Shown: positions 46,430 to 58,174 of the stretch, piece after piece
Layout: every line of letters starts with the position of its first letter
Position numbering within the stretch: position 1 is the stretch's first letter
Assembly (NCBI RefSeq): GCF_041146395.1
Contig: NC_090990.1
Coordinates: forward strand, 44,402,001-44,466,000
Source: Eulemur rufifrons
Taxonomy: Eukaryota; Chordata; Mammalia; Primates; Lemuridae
Length of the DNA: 64,000 nt
Reading direction: 5' to 3'
Translations under genes and position numbers: made by a program
The notes under the pieces: model-generated
What the model was told of the DNA's origin: nothing
Database searches by the model: none
The model's input: the letters and a program-made list of their open reading frames with translations, nothing else

Positions 46430-47710
46430 TCTTCTATTTGGGACTTTCCAAATACATTTCTAAGAAACCTAGAATAACATATGCTATTAACATCTATTAA
46501 TAACCAAAAGCACTCAGCTTAATCTTTACTTATTAAATAAAACTGAAATGTTGCTCAGACACCCTTTGCTGTTTTTGGAATGCCTTTGTAAAAAACTTGA
46601 TCTTGCTTAAAAAATGCAACAGCATTTCAAAGGCTTGCTATAGCTCTAGTTATTCATACCTGAAAACATCAGGAGTTTGGATAATTTTGCCACACACACA
46701 TATGTGTGCATGCATCTATATGTATAAATATTCTCTCTCTCTCTATATATATAATGTATATATACAGGCACACATATAACTCTTTAAGAAATGGTTTTCT
46801 AATGTTTTATTTTCTTAAGGTCTGTACTTCACATCATTTTTTTCCCCCAGAACTGTTTATCCTCACTCCAGACATGACCCTTGGAAAGGTGGCAGAAAAA
46901 ACAAACGGCTGGTGCTTTTTGGGGCAGTCTGCATTCCTTTTAACTCTGTGAGACCAGGCTTACGCTTAGGCTTTCAAGCTATTTGTCCAGGGGCCCAACC
47001 ACTTTGATTCCTGCTTGAAAATTAGCCTGTTGTTCAAGCTCAGGAGAGCTGCCACAGAGCTTTCTTGGGTTCGAGAACTAGAGATCTATGAAGTGTTTGC
47101 TTTTATTTGTAACTTTAACCAAGGCAGCCTTAACTGGGCTTTTGTTTTCTTATTTAACTTTTATCCATGTAACCTTAACCTAATTTCTTTTTCAAATCTC
47201 TGTCCTCCCCCATCCCATAATTCCTAATCCTTCTTTTGTCCTCAGATTTTCCTCCAAAGTCAGGATATGACATTTAAATCCATCCTTTAGGAAGTGTCTG
47301 AAAGCCAACACACACATAAAATTATTATTTTTTTCTGGATTTCTTAGGAGGATTAAGCAAAGGTTTTTGGAATGCAGAATTCAGAAAGCATTGACAGAAG
47401 TTGTGGGGCAGCTTGGGAGGGGAGTGTGGATTGTAAGAAGCATAAGGACACTTTCACTTGTCCTTCATGTGGACTTTTGTTTCCTCTGGGAGAGGCCCAG
47501 GAGCCCAGCCTGTGGATGGTTTAGACAGGAAAAGACTGAAGGGATAACTGTTTCCAGACCTTGAGCCTTGAATACTGAGCCATCATTCAAGCTCTTGAGA
47601 AAGGGAGCAAGAGGCATAAGAATGCTTGAAGTGTTTCCACGCAGCACCCGTGGCCCCAGTTTGTGTGCACTCTCCTCCAGCTGTGTCCCCGGCCCTGTGG
47701 AATGTACTGT
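46430..47710. other. Unique sequence with mixed TA/TG/CT low complexity
   Basis: 46,692-46,785 combines short (CA), (CT) and (TA) runs. Nothing else recognised. Confidence 0.5.
46692..46785. repeat. Compound dinucleotide-rich low complexity
   Basis: Runs 'cacacacacatatgtgtg', 'ctctctctctctatatatat' and 'gtatatatacaggcacaca' lie within 95 bases. Confidence 0.85.
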
Positions 47711-47714
47711 CATA

Positions 47715-47870
47715 CCTCAGCTAACCCTCGTGGCGAGCCTGCGAAAGAGACAGTAGTATTTCTTTTTTACAGACGAGGCAGCCGAAGCTCTGGGAAGGTA
47801 GAGAAACTTAAGGTCTAACTAGGGTTACGTTGAGTCTGGATTATTCAGTCGGCAGACTGTCTTTCTCTTC
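47715..47870 (-). repeat. MIR SINE, antisense
   Basis: 'tttttacagacgaggcagcc' 'gaagctctgggaaggtagag' and 'gagtctggattattcagtcg' are reverse MIR. Confidence 0.7.
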
Positions 47871-47954
47871 CATCAGTTGCTTCCTTTCCTCTCTTTCCTC
47901 TGTTTGCATGGCACTTCTTGAGATATTTTCTTCCTATAATATCGGAGTCAAATG

Positions 47955-48185
47955 AAGTAACTAAGATGTATTGTGTGGTAGGCATTGTCTTATGCAGTAT
48001 GCATCTATGCGGTACACATTCTAATAAGAACCTTGTGAAGAATACCCTCATTTTACAGGGAATATTCTGAGATGTAGAGGGTTAGGTAATTTGCCCAAGG
48101 TCACACAGGACACAAAGTGACACCAGGATTTGTCCCCAGGTCTGACTCCAGAACTTTTGCCATGGCCACTGCACCAGCTGTTCAC
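47955..48185 (-). repeat. MIR SINE, antisense, well preserved
   Basis: 'ctcattttacagggaatatt', 'tttgcccaaggtcacacagg' and 'ccaggtctgactccagaact' are clear. Confidence 0.88.
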
Positions 48186-48349
48186 ACTAGGAGGAGGTCC
48201 ACTGGTCTGAGTCCACCGGGAATGGACATGGTTGACACTGATATGTGGCAGTCGATGCAGAGGTGTTATGTTTTGTGTTCTGTTGCACTCTTGTTTCCTT
48301 TCTGGCATTATAGAGATTTAAAATAGAGGTAGGCTTGCTTTCTTAGTTT

Positions 48350-48620
48350 TAAAACAAAGATAGTAACAACAGTGATGATGGATCTTGGTACCATATGAGA
48401 ATATCTGTGTGTACCAGGCACAATACTTGGCCTTTATACATGTTCTTTCAGGTAGATTTTATGACAACTCTGTGATGTTTTCTCACATTTGCATCTGCAG
48501 AAGCACTCTGGGAGATTGAACCACTCGCCTGCCCCGTGTCACACTGCTAGCGAGTGGAGGAGTGGGAATTTGAACCTAAGACTTCTTATACCAAAAGTAT
48601 GCTCCTTCCACTCAGCATAT
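48350..48620 (-). repeat. MIR SINE, antisense
   Basis: 'gtaccaggcacaatacttgg', 'cgtgtcacactgctagcgag' and 'gtgggaatttgaacctaaga' lie in reverse MIR order. It is the third antisense MIR within 0.9 kb. Confidence 0.8.
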
Positions 48621-48894
48621 GTTCCCTGGGGGACCATGTGGGGACTGTGTGTGGCACATAAGATGATTTACAGTAGTATAGGGACAGGGTGTTCACATTG
48701 ATTCCCATAGTAAAAAAGGATGCCCTTTTCGGTTGTCTTACAAACCATCTGTTTATATCCAGGAGGAAGTCTCAGGTGCTAGTATGCCTTTTACAACTTT
48801 TAAAACAAGAGAAGAGGGCTCGGGCTCTGAGGATTGGGCAAGTTACAGAAGCTAGAAGAACATGATGACATTCTTTGCTTTCATTGTATCATAA

Positions 48895-50105
48895 AATTTT
48901 CTCTTATTAAAAGGACTATGGTATGTTCATGTGTACAAAATAATATGCATGTATGAGGTATAAAGAGCAATATAATGGACATCCAGGTACCTATCCCCTA
49001 CTGAAAAGTTATACTAATTTTAGGTTCTACCAGAACCGTCTGTGTGTCTCTCCCCATCATAGCTTCTTTCTTTCTCTCCCACCAATGTCTTACATAATCA
49101 TTGTATAGTTGTGCAATTCAGGTAATTAACATATATTAACAGTCATACTATTGCCCAATCTACAGACTTTGTTCTGGTTTTTGCCAGTTGTCCTACTAAT
49201 GTCTCATTTTCTGGACCAGAATCTAGGATCACACAGTGCATTTTGTTGTTGTATCTTCTTTGCCTCCTTTAATTTGTAATAGTTCCTCAGTCTTTACTTA
49301 CCTTTCATGATCACGACATTTTTGAGAAGTGTAGCCAGGCGTTTTGTAGAATGTCCCTCACTTTGGATGGGTCTGATGTTTCCTCGGGATTCAATTCGAG
49401 TTACGTGTTTTTGGCAGTAAAACTACAGAAATGGTGTTGTGCCCTTCGCAGTGCAGTGTAGCAGGAGGCACGTGATGCTGTTGTGTGTGAACTTTGGTCC
49501 CTTGGTTAAGGCTGTGTCTTTGTTTCTGCGCTGTAAAGTTACTGTTTTTCCCTTTATAATTAATAATTACCTTGTGGGGAGAGACTTTGAGGCTCTGTAA
49601 ATATCACGCTTCTAATCATACCTTTGCCAACTAACGTTAGCATTTATTATTAATTCTTGCCTGAAATGATTGTTCCTGTGATTTTGCCAGATGGTGTTTT
49701 CGTATGATTATAATTCCTAAACTTATTACCTGGATCTCTACTGTAAGTCGCTTTCCCCTTGCCTCACATTTATTTATTCATTCGATCATTCATTTGTATC
49801 AGTGTGCACTTAGGAATTCTTTTTTATCCTATGGATTATAATCCATTACTGTCATTATTTTGTTGTGTAAATAGTCTCAGATTTAATCATTGGGAACCCC
49901 TTCACGTTGGCTTTTATGTCCTTTTGACATGTCCCCATCTTTTTTTTCTTTTTTTTTTTAAGCACATCTTTGCTTTCTGGCACCGTAAAATGTCACTTTG
50001 TTCTCTCCTTGCTCCGGCCCTGAGAACAGCCTACTCTTGCTGTGCTGTATCCTTTCTCCCAGTCACTCCATCCACCATAATGAGATTTCCACCCACCCCA
50101 GTGCA
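48895..50105 (-). repeat. Old L1 (L1M group) 3' region, antisense
   Basis: 'ccagttgtcctactaatgtc', 'cgttttgtagaatgtccctc', 'ctgtaaagttactgtttttc' and 'ggaaccccttcacgttggct' are ordered as in reverse-strand old L1s. The same block family occurs at 24.0-24.7 kb. It may comprise more than one fragment. No ORF remains. Confidence 0.75.
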
Positions 50106-50329
50106 CTGACATTGCAGTCATTAAGGTCATTGCTAAAGCAGTGAGTGTTCTTACTTCTTATATTACTGTGTATCAGACACTTCTTGTGCACCATGTTGGA
50201 TCTTCTTAGGACAATGGTAAAGGGAAATTGCATCATCTTTGCTCCAGCTGCCATTGTGGCCACCAGGTTTGCACAGGCTCTGAAAGACATCCTATAGTAT
50301 AAGCCACCTCATGCTGCATGCTGTCCATT

Positions 50330-50685
50330 AGGTAGCATGGTGTTTACCTGTTGATGCCACCTCTGGATCTCACTCTGTGCCCACACATGTGCATCCTGGA
50401 TAGGAGAATTAACGTGCTCTTTCTCTCCATCATGGATGGTTCTGAGATACAGTTCATGTGGCTCAGGGTGGGGGAGGAGGTTATGGGTGGTCCTATGGGA
50501 GGAAGAACCAGTCACTGTTGGTGGTGCCAGCCTGATAGTGCAGCCTCATCATACCTCCCCCTCTTTGTCCAGCACTTCCCTCCTGTTCCCTAAGATTGTA
50601 TTACCTAATACAGCACTGGTACATAAACCCTCTTGCTCAGGGTCTGTTTTCTAGGGAACCCAGGTGAAGACGTGCTGTGTTTAAA
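50330..50685. repeat. Possible LTR-like or other ancient repeat
   Basis: The end 'cagggtctgttttctaggga' 'acccaggtgaagac' resembles endings of old mammalian LTRs (MLT/MER type). The left border was not found and no target duplication was seen. Tentative. Confidence 0.3.
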
Positions 50686-50689
50686 ACTC

Positions 50690-51345
50690 ACTCTCTAGAA
50701 TCTCATAACTTCCACAGTGTCACATGGGAGAGGGCTGAAAGTGGGTCAGATGGGGACTGGCGTGGAGGTGGTTACTGAGGATGCTCTGAGGTGGTGGCCT
50801 GTGAACTGAGAAGGGTTCAGTGGGAAGAAATGTGCTGAGGGAAGACTGATCCAGTCAGGAGAAAGAGGAAGTGCAAGAGCCCTCAAGCAGGTGTGCATAG
50901 CTGACTTGGTTTAAGAACAGCAAGGAGGCCTATGTGGCTAAACGTAGCAAACAAGGAACTAGTTGTTAGAGGTGCAGCCAAGAGAGGTAGGCAAAGGTAC
51001 TCCTTGTGAGATCTTATAAGGCAAGTTTTAAAGTTTGGATTTTTTCTAAAGTAATAGGAGGTAACTGGATAGTTCTGGCAACAGAGTGATGTGGTCTGAT
51101 TTACATTTTAATCAGCTATTTCTTGCTGCCAGGTAGAAAATGGATTGCTGGGAGATAAGAGTGGAAACAAGTAAGACCCAATTGCAACAACCCAGGTGAT
51201 AAATGATACTGGTCTGGACCAGTGTAGTAAAGATGATGGGAGGTGTGTAGATTTGGGATATGTCTTGAATTTGATGATGAAAAGACTCGATGTGGGGCAG
51301 GGGAGGTATCAAGCAAAGAGTAATCAAGATTCCTCAATTCCCTTG
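50690..51345 (-). repeat. L2 LINE, long antisense copy
   Basis: 'agtgcaagagccctcaagca', 'gaacagcaaggaggcctatg', 'gcaacagagtgatgtggtct' and 'aacaacccaggtgataaatg' track several hundred bases of reversed L2, including its 'tcactct' and 'cctggattattgcaa' regions. Confidence 0.85.
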
Positions 51346-51925
51346 ACTTTCATGATACCACATACGTTGTACCTTTCTGATACTTCTTTCTGGGTCTCAT
51401 TCATAGATTAATCTCCTAGAGTCTCTTTATGCGTTAGTTTTCATAGGCTTCTGACCTTAGCTTTTTGCTCTTCTCATTCTTCCAAGGATTGGACAACAGA
51501 AGTCATACTTACGTTCCTATAGGATCCAGGAAGATAGTACACGGAGGTGCAGGCCAAGGTCAGCGTGCACACAGGCACTGTGAAAGTGGCGGCAACTTCA
51601 GTGGGCTGCATAGCATGTGACCAGATGGGCTTCCTAAGATGAGCTCTAGCTGGGTGTGTTCCTGAAAGAGGGAACTCTGGCCTGGTATTGCAAGGTCTCC
51701 TGATTTTTCAATACAAGCTAGAAATACAGTTTGTTTGTTTTTTTTTTAAATTCACTATCTCAAAATTTTTACAGATTGCCTCAAACATTTTTTAGAACTC
51801 TGTGGGAACCAAAAAAAAAAAAAGAAAAAGTCTGTATTCCAGATGTGTTCCTTGGGCCACTGGTTTACAACTTCTACTGAAATATTCTTTCCGGGGTAAC
51901 TTTGCTTACGTGGCTTGGTTTTAGT
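51346..51925. other. Unique sequence
   Basis: Nothing recognised apart from a 13-base A run at about 51,811-51,823. Confidence 0.5.
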
Positions 51926-51929
51926 TATT

Positions 51930-52262
51930 TACTTCATCGACCGGTGACTTCCACATCTGTATCTCCAGTCCTGGTTTTCAAAAGTGATCTGGCCACTGGA
52001 TGTTGCTGTGTGGCTTTTCCAGTTGTCTCTTACCAGCATGCCAGGTTCAGATTCCCCACCAACCTGCGTCTGCCCTGCCAGTTCCATGGTAGTGATGCTC
52101 CTTCTCCTTGCAGGGGTCTGGGCTGAGACCTGGCTTCGATCTTGGTGCCTGACAAACCACACATTCAGAAGTCCATCTCTACATCTTAATTTGCATTACT
52201 TTCTAAGTATCTTTCAAATGTGCCTTGTCCTCTCTCTTTCTACTGCTCTTAATTCGCCATTC
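51930..52262 (+). repeat. L2 LINE fragments, sense, diverged
   Basis: 'gacttccacatctgtatctc' 'cagtcctg' and 'aagtatctttcaaatgtgcc' resemble L2 text upstream of its terminus. The middle is not recognisable. Confidence 0.5.
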
Positions 52263-52279
52263 AGCTAGCTGTAGAAGCG

Positions 52280-52440
52280 ATATAGCTAAGTCCTCATCAT
52301 TATACCTATTTTACAAATGATGAAACTGAGATTTGGGAAGAAACTTACAATTTGTCAAATCGTGCAGTAGCAAGTGGCAGTGTCAATTTGAATCCAGGTA
52401 GCATTATTGCAGAACCCATATTCTTTATCAGTACAAAATA
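52280..52440 (-). repeat. MIR SINE, antisense
   Basis: 'ctattttacaaatgatgaaa' 'ctgagatttgggaagaaact' and 'caatttgaatccaggtagca' are reverse MIR. Confidence 0.8.
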
Positions 52441-52444
52441 ATAA

Positions 52445-53225
52445 TTGACTCACCTATATCATAGAAGATCTAAATGACAAGTGTATAAGGAGAGGTGGAA
52501 GTAATCAACTAGAATTACCTAAGATTGCTTATATTAGACCTCTTCTAGCGAGCTGATTTTAAAAAGTCTATTTTCAGTTACAATATCATCTAGAAATAAA
52601 ACAGTGCTTGTGAAGTACTCAGAGTGTATTTGAAAGCACATCTTTCTCTTACAGATTTTTAGATCATCCTTGTTTTAAATACTATTGCTTCACCCATGAA
52701 GTAAGCTGTACAAATTGTGAATGTTCAGTGTTCACACAGAAGACATTTTAGATTCATTTACAATATGGTCATATAAGGGAATCCATGTCTCCGAAAGTAA
52801 ACAAAATTGACCACTCTGACAGGGAGCCTGTTGCCTGCTGTCTGAGTCCCATTTTTGGACGGGCGTTCTGGAGGTCATCTGCTCCTTCTGGCAGCCTGTG
52901 CTCAGCTGTCCCCAGCAGACGGGCCTGGCCTGAGCTGGCTCCAGGAAGGAGATTCCGCCTGCCTTCCTTCTCCATAACATTTCACAGAGTTGATGATTTT
53001 TTTTTTAATTATGGAAAGCCACTGGCAACTGTATTGTGACAGTGTAGCAATGCCCACTTGGTGGTCTTGTTTTCTGCTTACTTTATAAGATAGTTTTTCT
53101 TTTATTAATAGATACACAAGTTTTATTCTATCAAGATCAAGCTTATCCCTTGGTACGCTGATGGTCTGGGTTCAAACACAACCAAAAGTCTTTGCAAGAA
53201 GCCCTTGGGAATCTTTCCAACAAAA
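52445..53225. other. Unique sequence
   Basis: No repeat recognised. 52,780-52,990 has several overlapping frames on both strands without domains. Confidence 0.5.
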
Positions 53226-53229
53226 ACTG

Positions 53230-53455
53230 TAATTGTGATGGTTAAGAGCTTGGACTTTGGATTTAAATATTCTTAGGTTTGAGCCCCAGCTCATTTCTCT
53301 GAGCCTATTTTTAATCTGTAAAATAGGAATAATAATACATACCTCACAAGATCATTATGTAGATTAAATTAAATAATGCCTGTGAAACCCTTAGTCAAGT
53401 ATTCAGTACATAATAAGCACTCAATAAATGTTAGTTATTACTATTGTTATAATAT
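53230..53455 (+). repeat. MIR SINE, sense, near full length
   Basis: It runs from 'gatggttaagagcttggact' through 'ctgtaaaataggaataataa' to 'ataagcactcaataaatgtt' 'agttatta', nearly the whole consensus order. It is one of the best preserved MIRs here. Confidence 0.92.
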
Positions 53456-53601
53456 CGGTAATTATTTTATTATTGTATTAGTTCATATGACAGTTCTTCA
53501 TTGAGTCTCTGTTATGTATTCTCCCTGCACAGCTTTCAAGTTTAATCTCCGTTCCAACTACTATTAAGCCATGCTTAGTTAACATGCCTTCTTGCCCGAT
53601 T

Positions 53602-53618
53602 TCTAATTAATTAATTAA
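53602..53618. repeat. (TTAA)n
   Basis: 'aattaattaattaattt', four units. Confidence 0.85.
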
Positions 53619-53694
53619 TTTATAAAAGCCTTGTTGAGTATTTTCTATGTGCACTAACCACTGAACATTTAAGAATAGTTTACTGTGAAGTTTC

Positions 53695-54112
53695 ACCCCT
53701 CCTCATTTTCTGTTCCAGACTAAAACTGCATTATTGTGATTCCTCAAATGTGCCATATTTCTGCTGACCTCCATGCTTTTGCACAGATTGTTCCTATGAC
53801 CTGGAATGCCCTCTCTCGCTTATCAAGCTGGCAGAGTTCTATCCTTAGCTCAAATCTCATCTGAAACCAGCTCTCCTCCCCCAGGGAGATTTAAGTGCTT
53901 TTTCTGTTATCCATGTGCCACACCTTAAGTACAGGATTTGTTTGTATATAATAGTTATGTGAGTGTATGTCTTACAATTATTTACCTGTGTCTCTCCTCA
54001 CTGGACTAGGGGCACTTTGAGGGCAGGGACTATGTTTGTTTACTTCGTATTCTTAACAGAGTGCTTATAGGGACTTAAAATCTATTTATTGGTGAGTTGG
54101 ATGGACAAATGG
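53695..54112 (+). repeat. L2 LINE 3' region, sense, long
   Basis: 'cctccatgcttttgcacaga', 'cctatgacctggaatgccct', 'cttagctcaaatctcatctg' and 'ctggactaggggcactttga' 'gggcaggga' are in L2 order. Confidence 0.88.
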
Positions 54113-54600
54113 ATGGGTGCATGGGAGAAAGAAGAAAAATGATACATGAATTAAAATAAATAAATGAAAGAGCCAGAGAATAAGTGACATGGTGACCTAA
54201 CCTTAAGACCTTAAGATGTTGTTCCACTTGTGGGCTAGAAGGGAATGTAAACATTCCCAGAGTACTGTGACAAATGCTTAGAGATCCTCGGAGCGTAAAT
54301 AGCAAGTAGTAGCCAGCAAATTCTGCCCCTAGATGTGTATTATTTCAGTTACTTCATGTTTATTTGTTTAGTCTTTAAAAATTTCATTTAGGTACTGAAC
54401 ATAAAAATCCAGACTTGCAGCGTTTCAGGTTTGGCAATACCGGGCCCTTCAAGAGAAGGAACTGGGTGCTGGATTTGAGAGGCAGGGGCTGCTATCCGTG
54501 GGAGCATGTGCTCTGCAGTTCTCATCCTGCCTCATTCATTTATGTGGCCGTCCTAACCCTCAAATGTACTTGGGTTTGCAACCCGTGCTGTAAATGGTGC
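54113..54600. other. Unique sequence
   Basis: Nothing recognised. Confidence 0.45.
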
Positions 54601-54604
54601 TTTA

Positions 54605-55017
54605 GAACTTCTCCATGTGGGGAGGTGAGAGAAGGGACATTTCAGTGTGGACAGAAGGAATGAGGGAGTCACAGTGAGTGAAAAGGCCTACCTAGAGATA
54701 GGAAAACCACACGGGATCTTGGAGAACCATCAGTAATTCCTATCCACCTGAAGCACACAGAGCTTGTAGGGGACTAAAGGAGTGGGCTCAGGCCAGAGAG
54801 GCCTTCAGGGGCCCAATCATGGGGTCTTTCTATATTTTTTGCTAAAGAGTTTGGTTGTCAAACTATAGTAAATGGAGAGTCGGTGGGATTTTAAGCCGAG
54901 GAACAACATGGTCAGACTTGCAATTGAAAGGTCACTCTGTCCTTGGTAAGATGGATGAAATGCAAAGGGGACAGGAGTGGGTGCGGGTAGACTCAAGAGG
55001 AGGCTGTTGCTCTAGTT
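54605..55017 (-). repeat. L2 LINE, antisense, left part
   Basis: 'ggattttaagccgaggaaca' 'acatggtcagacttgcaatt' and 'caagaggaggctgttgctct' are reversed L2. It is broken by MER5A and resumes at 55,229. Confidence 0.8.
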
Positions 55018-55228
55018 CAGTGGCTCTCAAACTGGGGCGGTTTTGCTTCTCAGGGGACATTGGCAAAGTCTGGAGACATTTTTGATTGTGTGTCAGGGGG
55101 GTGCTGTTGGCATCTTGTGGGTAGAAGCCAGGGATGCTGCTAAACATCCTACAATATACAGGACAGCCTCCCACAACAAAGAAATATCCAGCCCCAACTG
55201 TCAGTAGCGACAGGGTTGAAAAACCCTG
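55018..55228 (+). mobile_element. MER5A (hAT-Charlie) fossil, full length
   Basis: Both ends are visible: 'cagtggctctcaaactgggg' and 'gttgaaaaaccctg'. The middle reads 'ggacattggcaaagtctgga' and 'ctgctaaacatcctacaata'. It is flanked by 8-mers 'ctctagtt' and 'ctctagtc', a 7-of-8 target duplication of the length typical for hAT. It is non-autonomous and inactive. Confidence 0.95.
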
Positions 55229-55400
55229 CTCTAGTCCAACAGAGACATAAAGAGGACAGGAGCTTACTAGTGACAATATATGTCCTCTGAAAGGGGTAGG
55301 GTCAAAGTGTATTTAGGAGATAGATCCAGCGACTGATTATTTGATTGTGGTTTGTTGAGGGGAGAGAGAAGAAGGAGGATGTGTAAAACCAGGAGATAAA
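55229..55400 (-). repeat. L2 LINE, antisense, right part
   Basis: 'gtcaaagtgtatttaggaga' 'tagatccagcgactgattat' continues the L2 order interrupted at 55,017. Confidence 0.7.
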
Positions 55401-55404
55401 GCTG

Positions 55405-56315
55405 AGCAGCATTTATAAATAAAGAAGAAACCAACCTTTAAAGGGTAACTTAAAGCTATGAGTTCCATCATTAATTTCTATTGATTAAACAATGAGCACA
55501 TTAAAAAGGCACCTTATCCTTTTTTCAGCTTTAGGACAAATTAGTGTTTGTAATTTTATTGGTATCTACCAAACTTAGCCTATTTGGGAAAAAACATATA
55601 GAAAGGTTGTCATTTATACTTTGATACTTTAATTTGCTAAGATTTTGACATTCAGATTTTGAGGAAAAGTCATGAGGCCAAGGTAAGTTTATATGTTCTC
55701 CCAGGTCACATTCCTGATGTTTTCCTCCCTCTAGAAATGAGAAAGAACTCCCTGATCTTTTAGTATATATCCCATACAAAAATCCACTAGAAAGTGGAAA
55801 ATTATGAAGATGACTCTATCAAAATGTGTTGAATTTTTCTTGTGCCATTACTAATTTGACACATGTTCTTATTCGTTAAGGGAAAATGGAACTTGGGGTT
55901 GACAGCTCTTACCTTCCTTATGCTAAAATGAATTTGCTCTATTCTGTTGGTGCAGGAAGTTCAGCTTTCAAAGGCCCAAGAAGAGGACTGGGGGTGGGAG
56001 TGGAAAGGAAAGGTTGATTTGTGGTGACGTGGCACACTACTCCACCTTGGAAAAAGCCTCCTTAAGTCCCAGATCTTCACCACAAATACTGCTTTATCCA
56101 GGTTCCAGTTATCTGGAAACATGTGGGTTCATTCATGGTAGACAGATTAGGCAGGATTCTGAGGAACAGGATGGAAAGTCCACTTAACCTCCATGTCCAC
56201 AGAGTGATAGCTGCTCTTTGTCTTCCCCCTGGGAAACTGCCCTTGTGAGAAGGTGTGAAGGTGGGAGACAGCCCCTCTGGTATTCATCCAGTACCCACTG
56301 GACACCTGTGTCCCT
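55405..56315. other. Unique sequence
   Basis: Nothing recognised. Confidence 0.5.
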
Positions 56316-56324
56316 TCTGTTTTG

Positions 56325-56735
56325 TCAGTGTGTCAGCCAGGGTTCCCCAAGAAACAGGTGGCACACTCAAGTGGGGTAATTTGAGAAGAGTGGACAAATG
56401 TAGGGAAACCACAAAAAGTCTTGCAAGACCCTGGATTGTCAAAAGTGGGGCTGGTCCCTCTCTGGGCCCAGGGAGCAAGGGGAGGGAGTGTTACCAGGTT
56501 CTGGAGAAATTGTGTGTAGAGACTCACCTGTGTGACCTTGGGGAGAGAGCCACAGCCAGACCACACTTTCCTCTTGCCTGCTGGTACCCTCTGTGTCCTC
56601 CATTGGCTGAACCTGGCTGGAGGCCAGAGCTGGGGGAGCTTTCTAGGCGTGGTCCATACAGATCAGCCCAGAAGGCAGGGTGGAGAAGGTTAGAGATCCT
56701 ATCTGAAAAGCAAATGGAAGATGTCTGGGACATTT
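56325..56735. repeat. Probable ancient repeat, family unassigned
   Basis: 'cagccagggttccccaagaa' at the left, then 'ctccattggctgaacctggc' 'tggaggccagagctggggga' and 'ggcagggtggagaaggttag' 'agatcctatctgaa' recall a repeat common in mammalian DNA. The longest open frame of the window, 56,255-56,911 (218 codons), spans it, begins in GC-rich text and shows no domain. I regard the frame as chance over a repeat. Confidence 0.4.
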
Positions 56736-56784
56736 GGGCAATCTTTCTGTTTGGTTGGTTCTTGTGGTCACATGTTTGTGGAGG

Positions 56785-56985
56785 GGTGAAGTGGTGTTGG
56801 AGACCATGCTTTGGAGTCAGGGAGTCTGGTACAGGGTCGCATCTGCCCGACTTGATAACTGAGCAACCCTCAGCTCGAAGTTCAGCAAGTGCCTATTTCC
56901 TCACCATATAAGGGGGGCAAAGGCAATAAATACCTACATTGAAAGGCTTTGGGAGGATTAAAAGGAAAATATGTAAATAATATTG
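56785..56985 (+). repeat. MIR SINE, sense
   Basis: 'accatgctttggagtcaggg' 'agtctggtacagggtc', then 'aataaatacctacattgaaa' 'ggctttgggaggatta' match MIR sense order. Confidence 0.75.
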
Positions 56986-56989
56986 ACAG

Positions 56990-57418
56990 ATTTGGAAGAA
57001 GCTATATTAAAATGTGAGCAATATGCCTCAATTAAGTTGTTTTGCTGTGTAAAACAGATATAACTGTGTTGTGATTTCACAACAAATGATTGATTTTTTT
57101 CTTCATTGTATTTTCTTATATTCCACATTTTCTACCATCAGAAAAACAAAGACATCCATAAGTGCTGTTAAGAAATGTGTTAGTATTGCCCTTCACATTA
57201 TTACTGTTGGTTAATATTGCGTCCTCCGGGTTCCTGGGGGTGGGAATGAGCAGCTGCAGCGGAGCTGGCTTGGCCGTGTCCAGGCTGCAGTGAATGCGTT
57301 TGTCATTTCCTGTGATGTGGCCAGAAGCTAGGTCCCCATCACCAGGAAGCCTTTGGCCCCTCAGGTGCTTCTCTTCTGAGCTCCTGTAGCCCCTGGGCTG
57401 CCCCTGGCACTCATTGCA
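56990..57418. other. Unique sequence
   Basis: 57,220-57,320 is GC-rich. No exon or repeat recognised. Confidence 0.5.
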
Positions 57419-57419
57419 T

Positions 57420-57545
57420 ATCACACTTAGTTCTTCTGCTAGACTGTGATCTCCTCTACGTCCAGAACTCTGTTTTACTCATCTCCACTCACCAGCATTG
57501 TCTTGTCTCTAACATTGTCTTGTAAATGCTGCCTTCATTCTTGTT
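57420..57545 (+). repeat. L2 LINE 3' end, sense
   Basis: 'tgctagactgtgatctcctc' and 'ccagaactctgttttactca' 'tctccactcaccagca' correspond to the L2 terminal region. Confidence 0.65.
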
Positions 57546-57832
57546 GCCCAGCTTCCCCTACATGGTTATAGGGAGTTCTTAGACTCACATATTGTAGCTT
57601 CTACACCTGAGAGCAATTGACCTGTGCTTTTTTTCCTTTTTCTAGTTATAAAATCCTAGGGAAGAATTCTGATTAGTTTCATTTAGGTCAGGTCTACATC
57701 CCTTACTGAATCAACCCTACCCATGGGAGAGGTATGTTACAATCATCTCAGCTTTGGTCAAATGCCCATTCTCAGGGGAATCTGTTGTGGCCAATAGGGT
57801 GGGGTTTGTACAATTATGACAGGTCTTATTTC

Positions 57833-57962
57833 AATCAATTGGTTGCAGTGGAGAAGAGAATGAATCGGTTAGGAATGCTTTCAGCTGCAGTGACATGGAA
57901 AGAAGCTCTTACTTAAATCAGTTAGTTGCAGTGGAGAAGAAACATGTATCAGGAATGCATTT
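57833..57962 (+). repeat. Local direct duplication, about 82-bp period
   Basis: 'gttgcagtggagaaga' with matching flanks ('aatcaattg', 'aatcagtta' before; 'aggaatgc' after) occurs at 57,833-57,881 and 57,915-57,962. Confidence 0.8.
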
Positions 57963-58174
57963 CCAAGGGAGCAAAAATTTGTTCTTGGGTGATGAAAAAA
58001 TCTTAGATGTTACAGTTGTTTGCTGTCGCTTTCTAAAGCTCATCCTTACCTAACAATGTAAACAGATACACTGTCTGTGGTATTAAAATTTCATGAGGGC
58101 AGGGATAAGAAAAACAGTGTCTCAAAAGGCTCCTTAGTGAAGGTGATGGTGATAAAAAGGTTGAGAAACGGTGA

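Noticed and set aside
50330..50685. Complete endogenous retrovirus or LTR pair
   Set aside because: Only one LTR-like ending was seen, with no left border, no partner LTR and no internal retroviral coding sequence.
56255..56911. Longest open frame in the window (218 codons, plus strand) as a gene
   Set aside because: It has no domain or signal sequence, its composition follows local GC-rich DNA, it overlaps minus-strand frames, and most of it lies over what looks like an ancient repeat plus a MIR.
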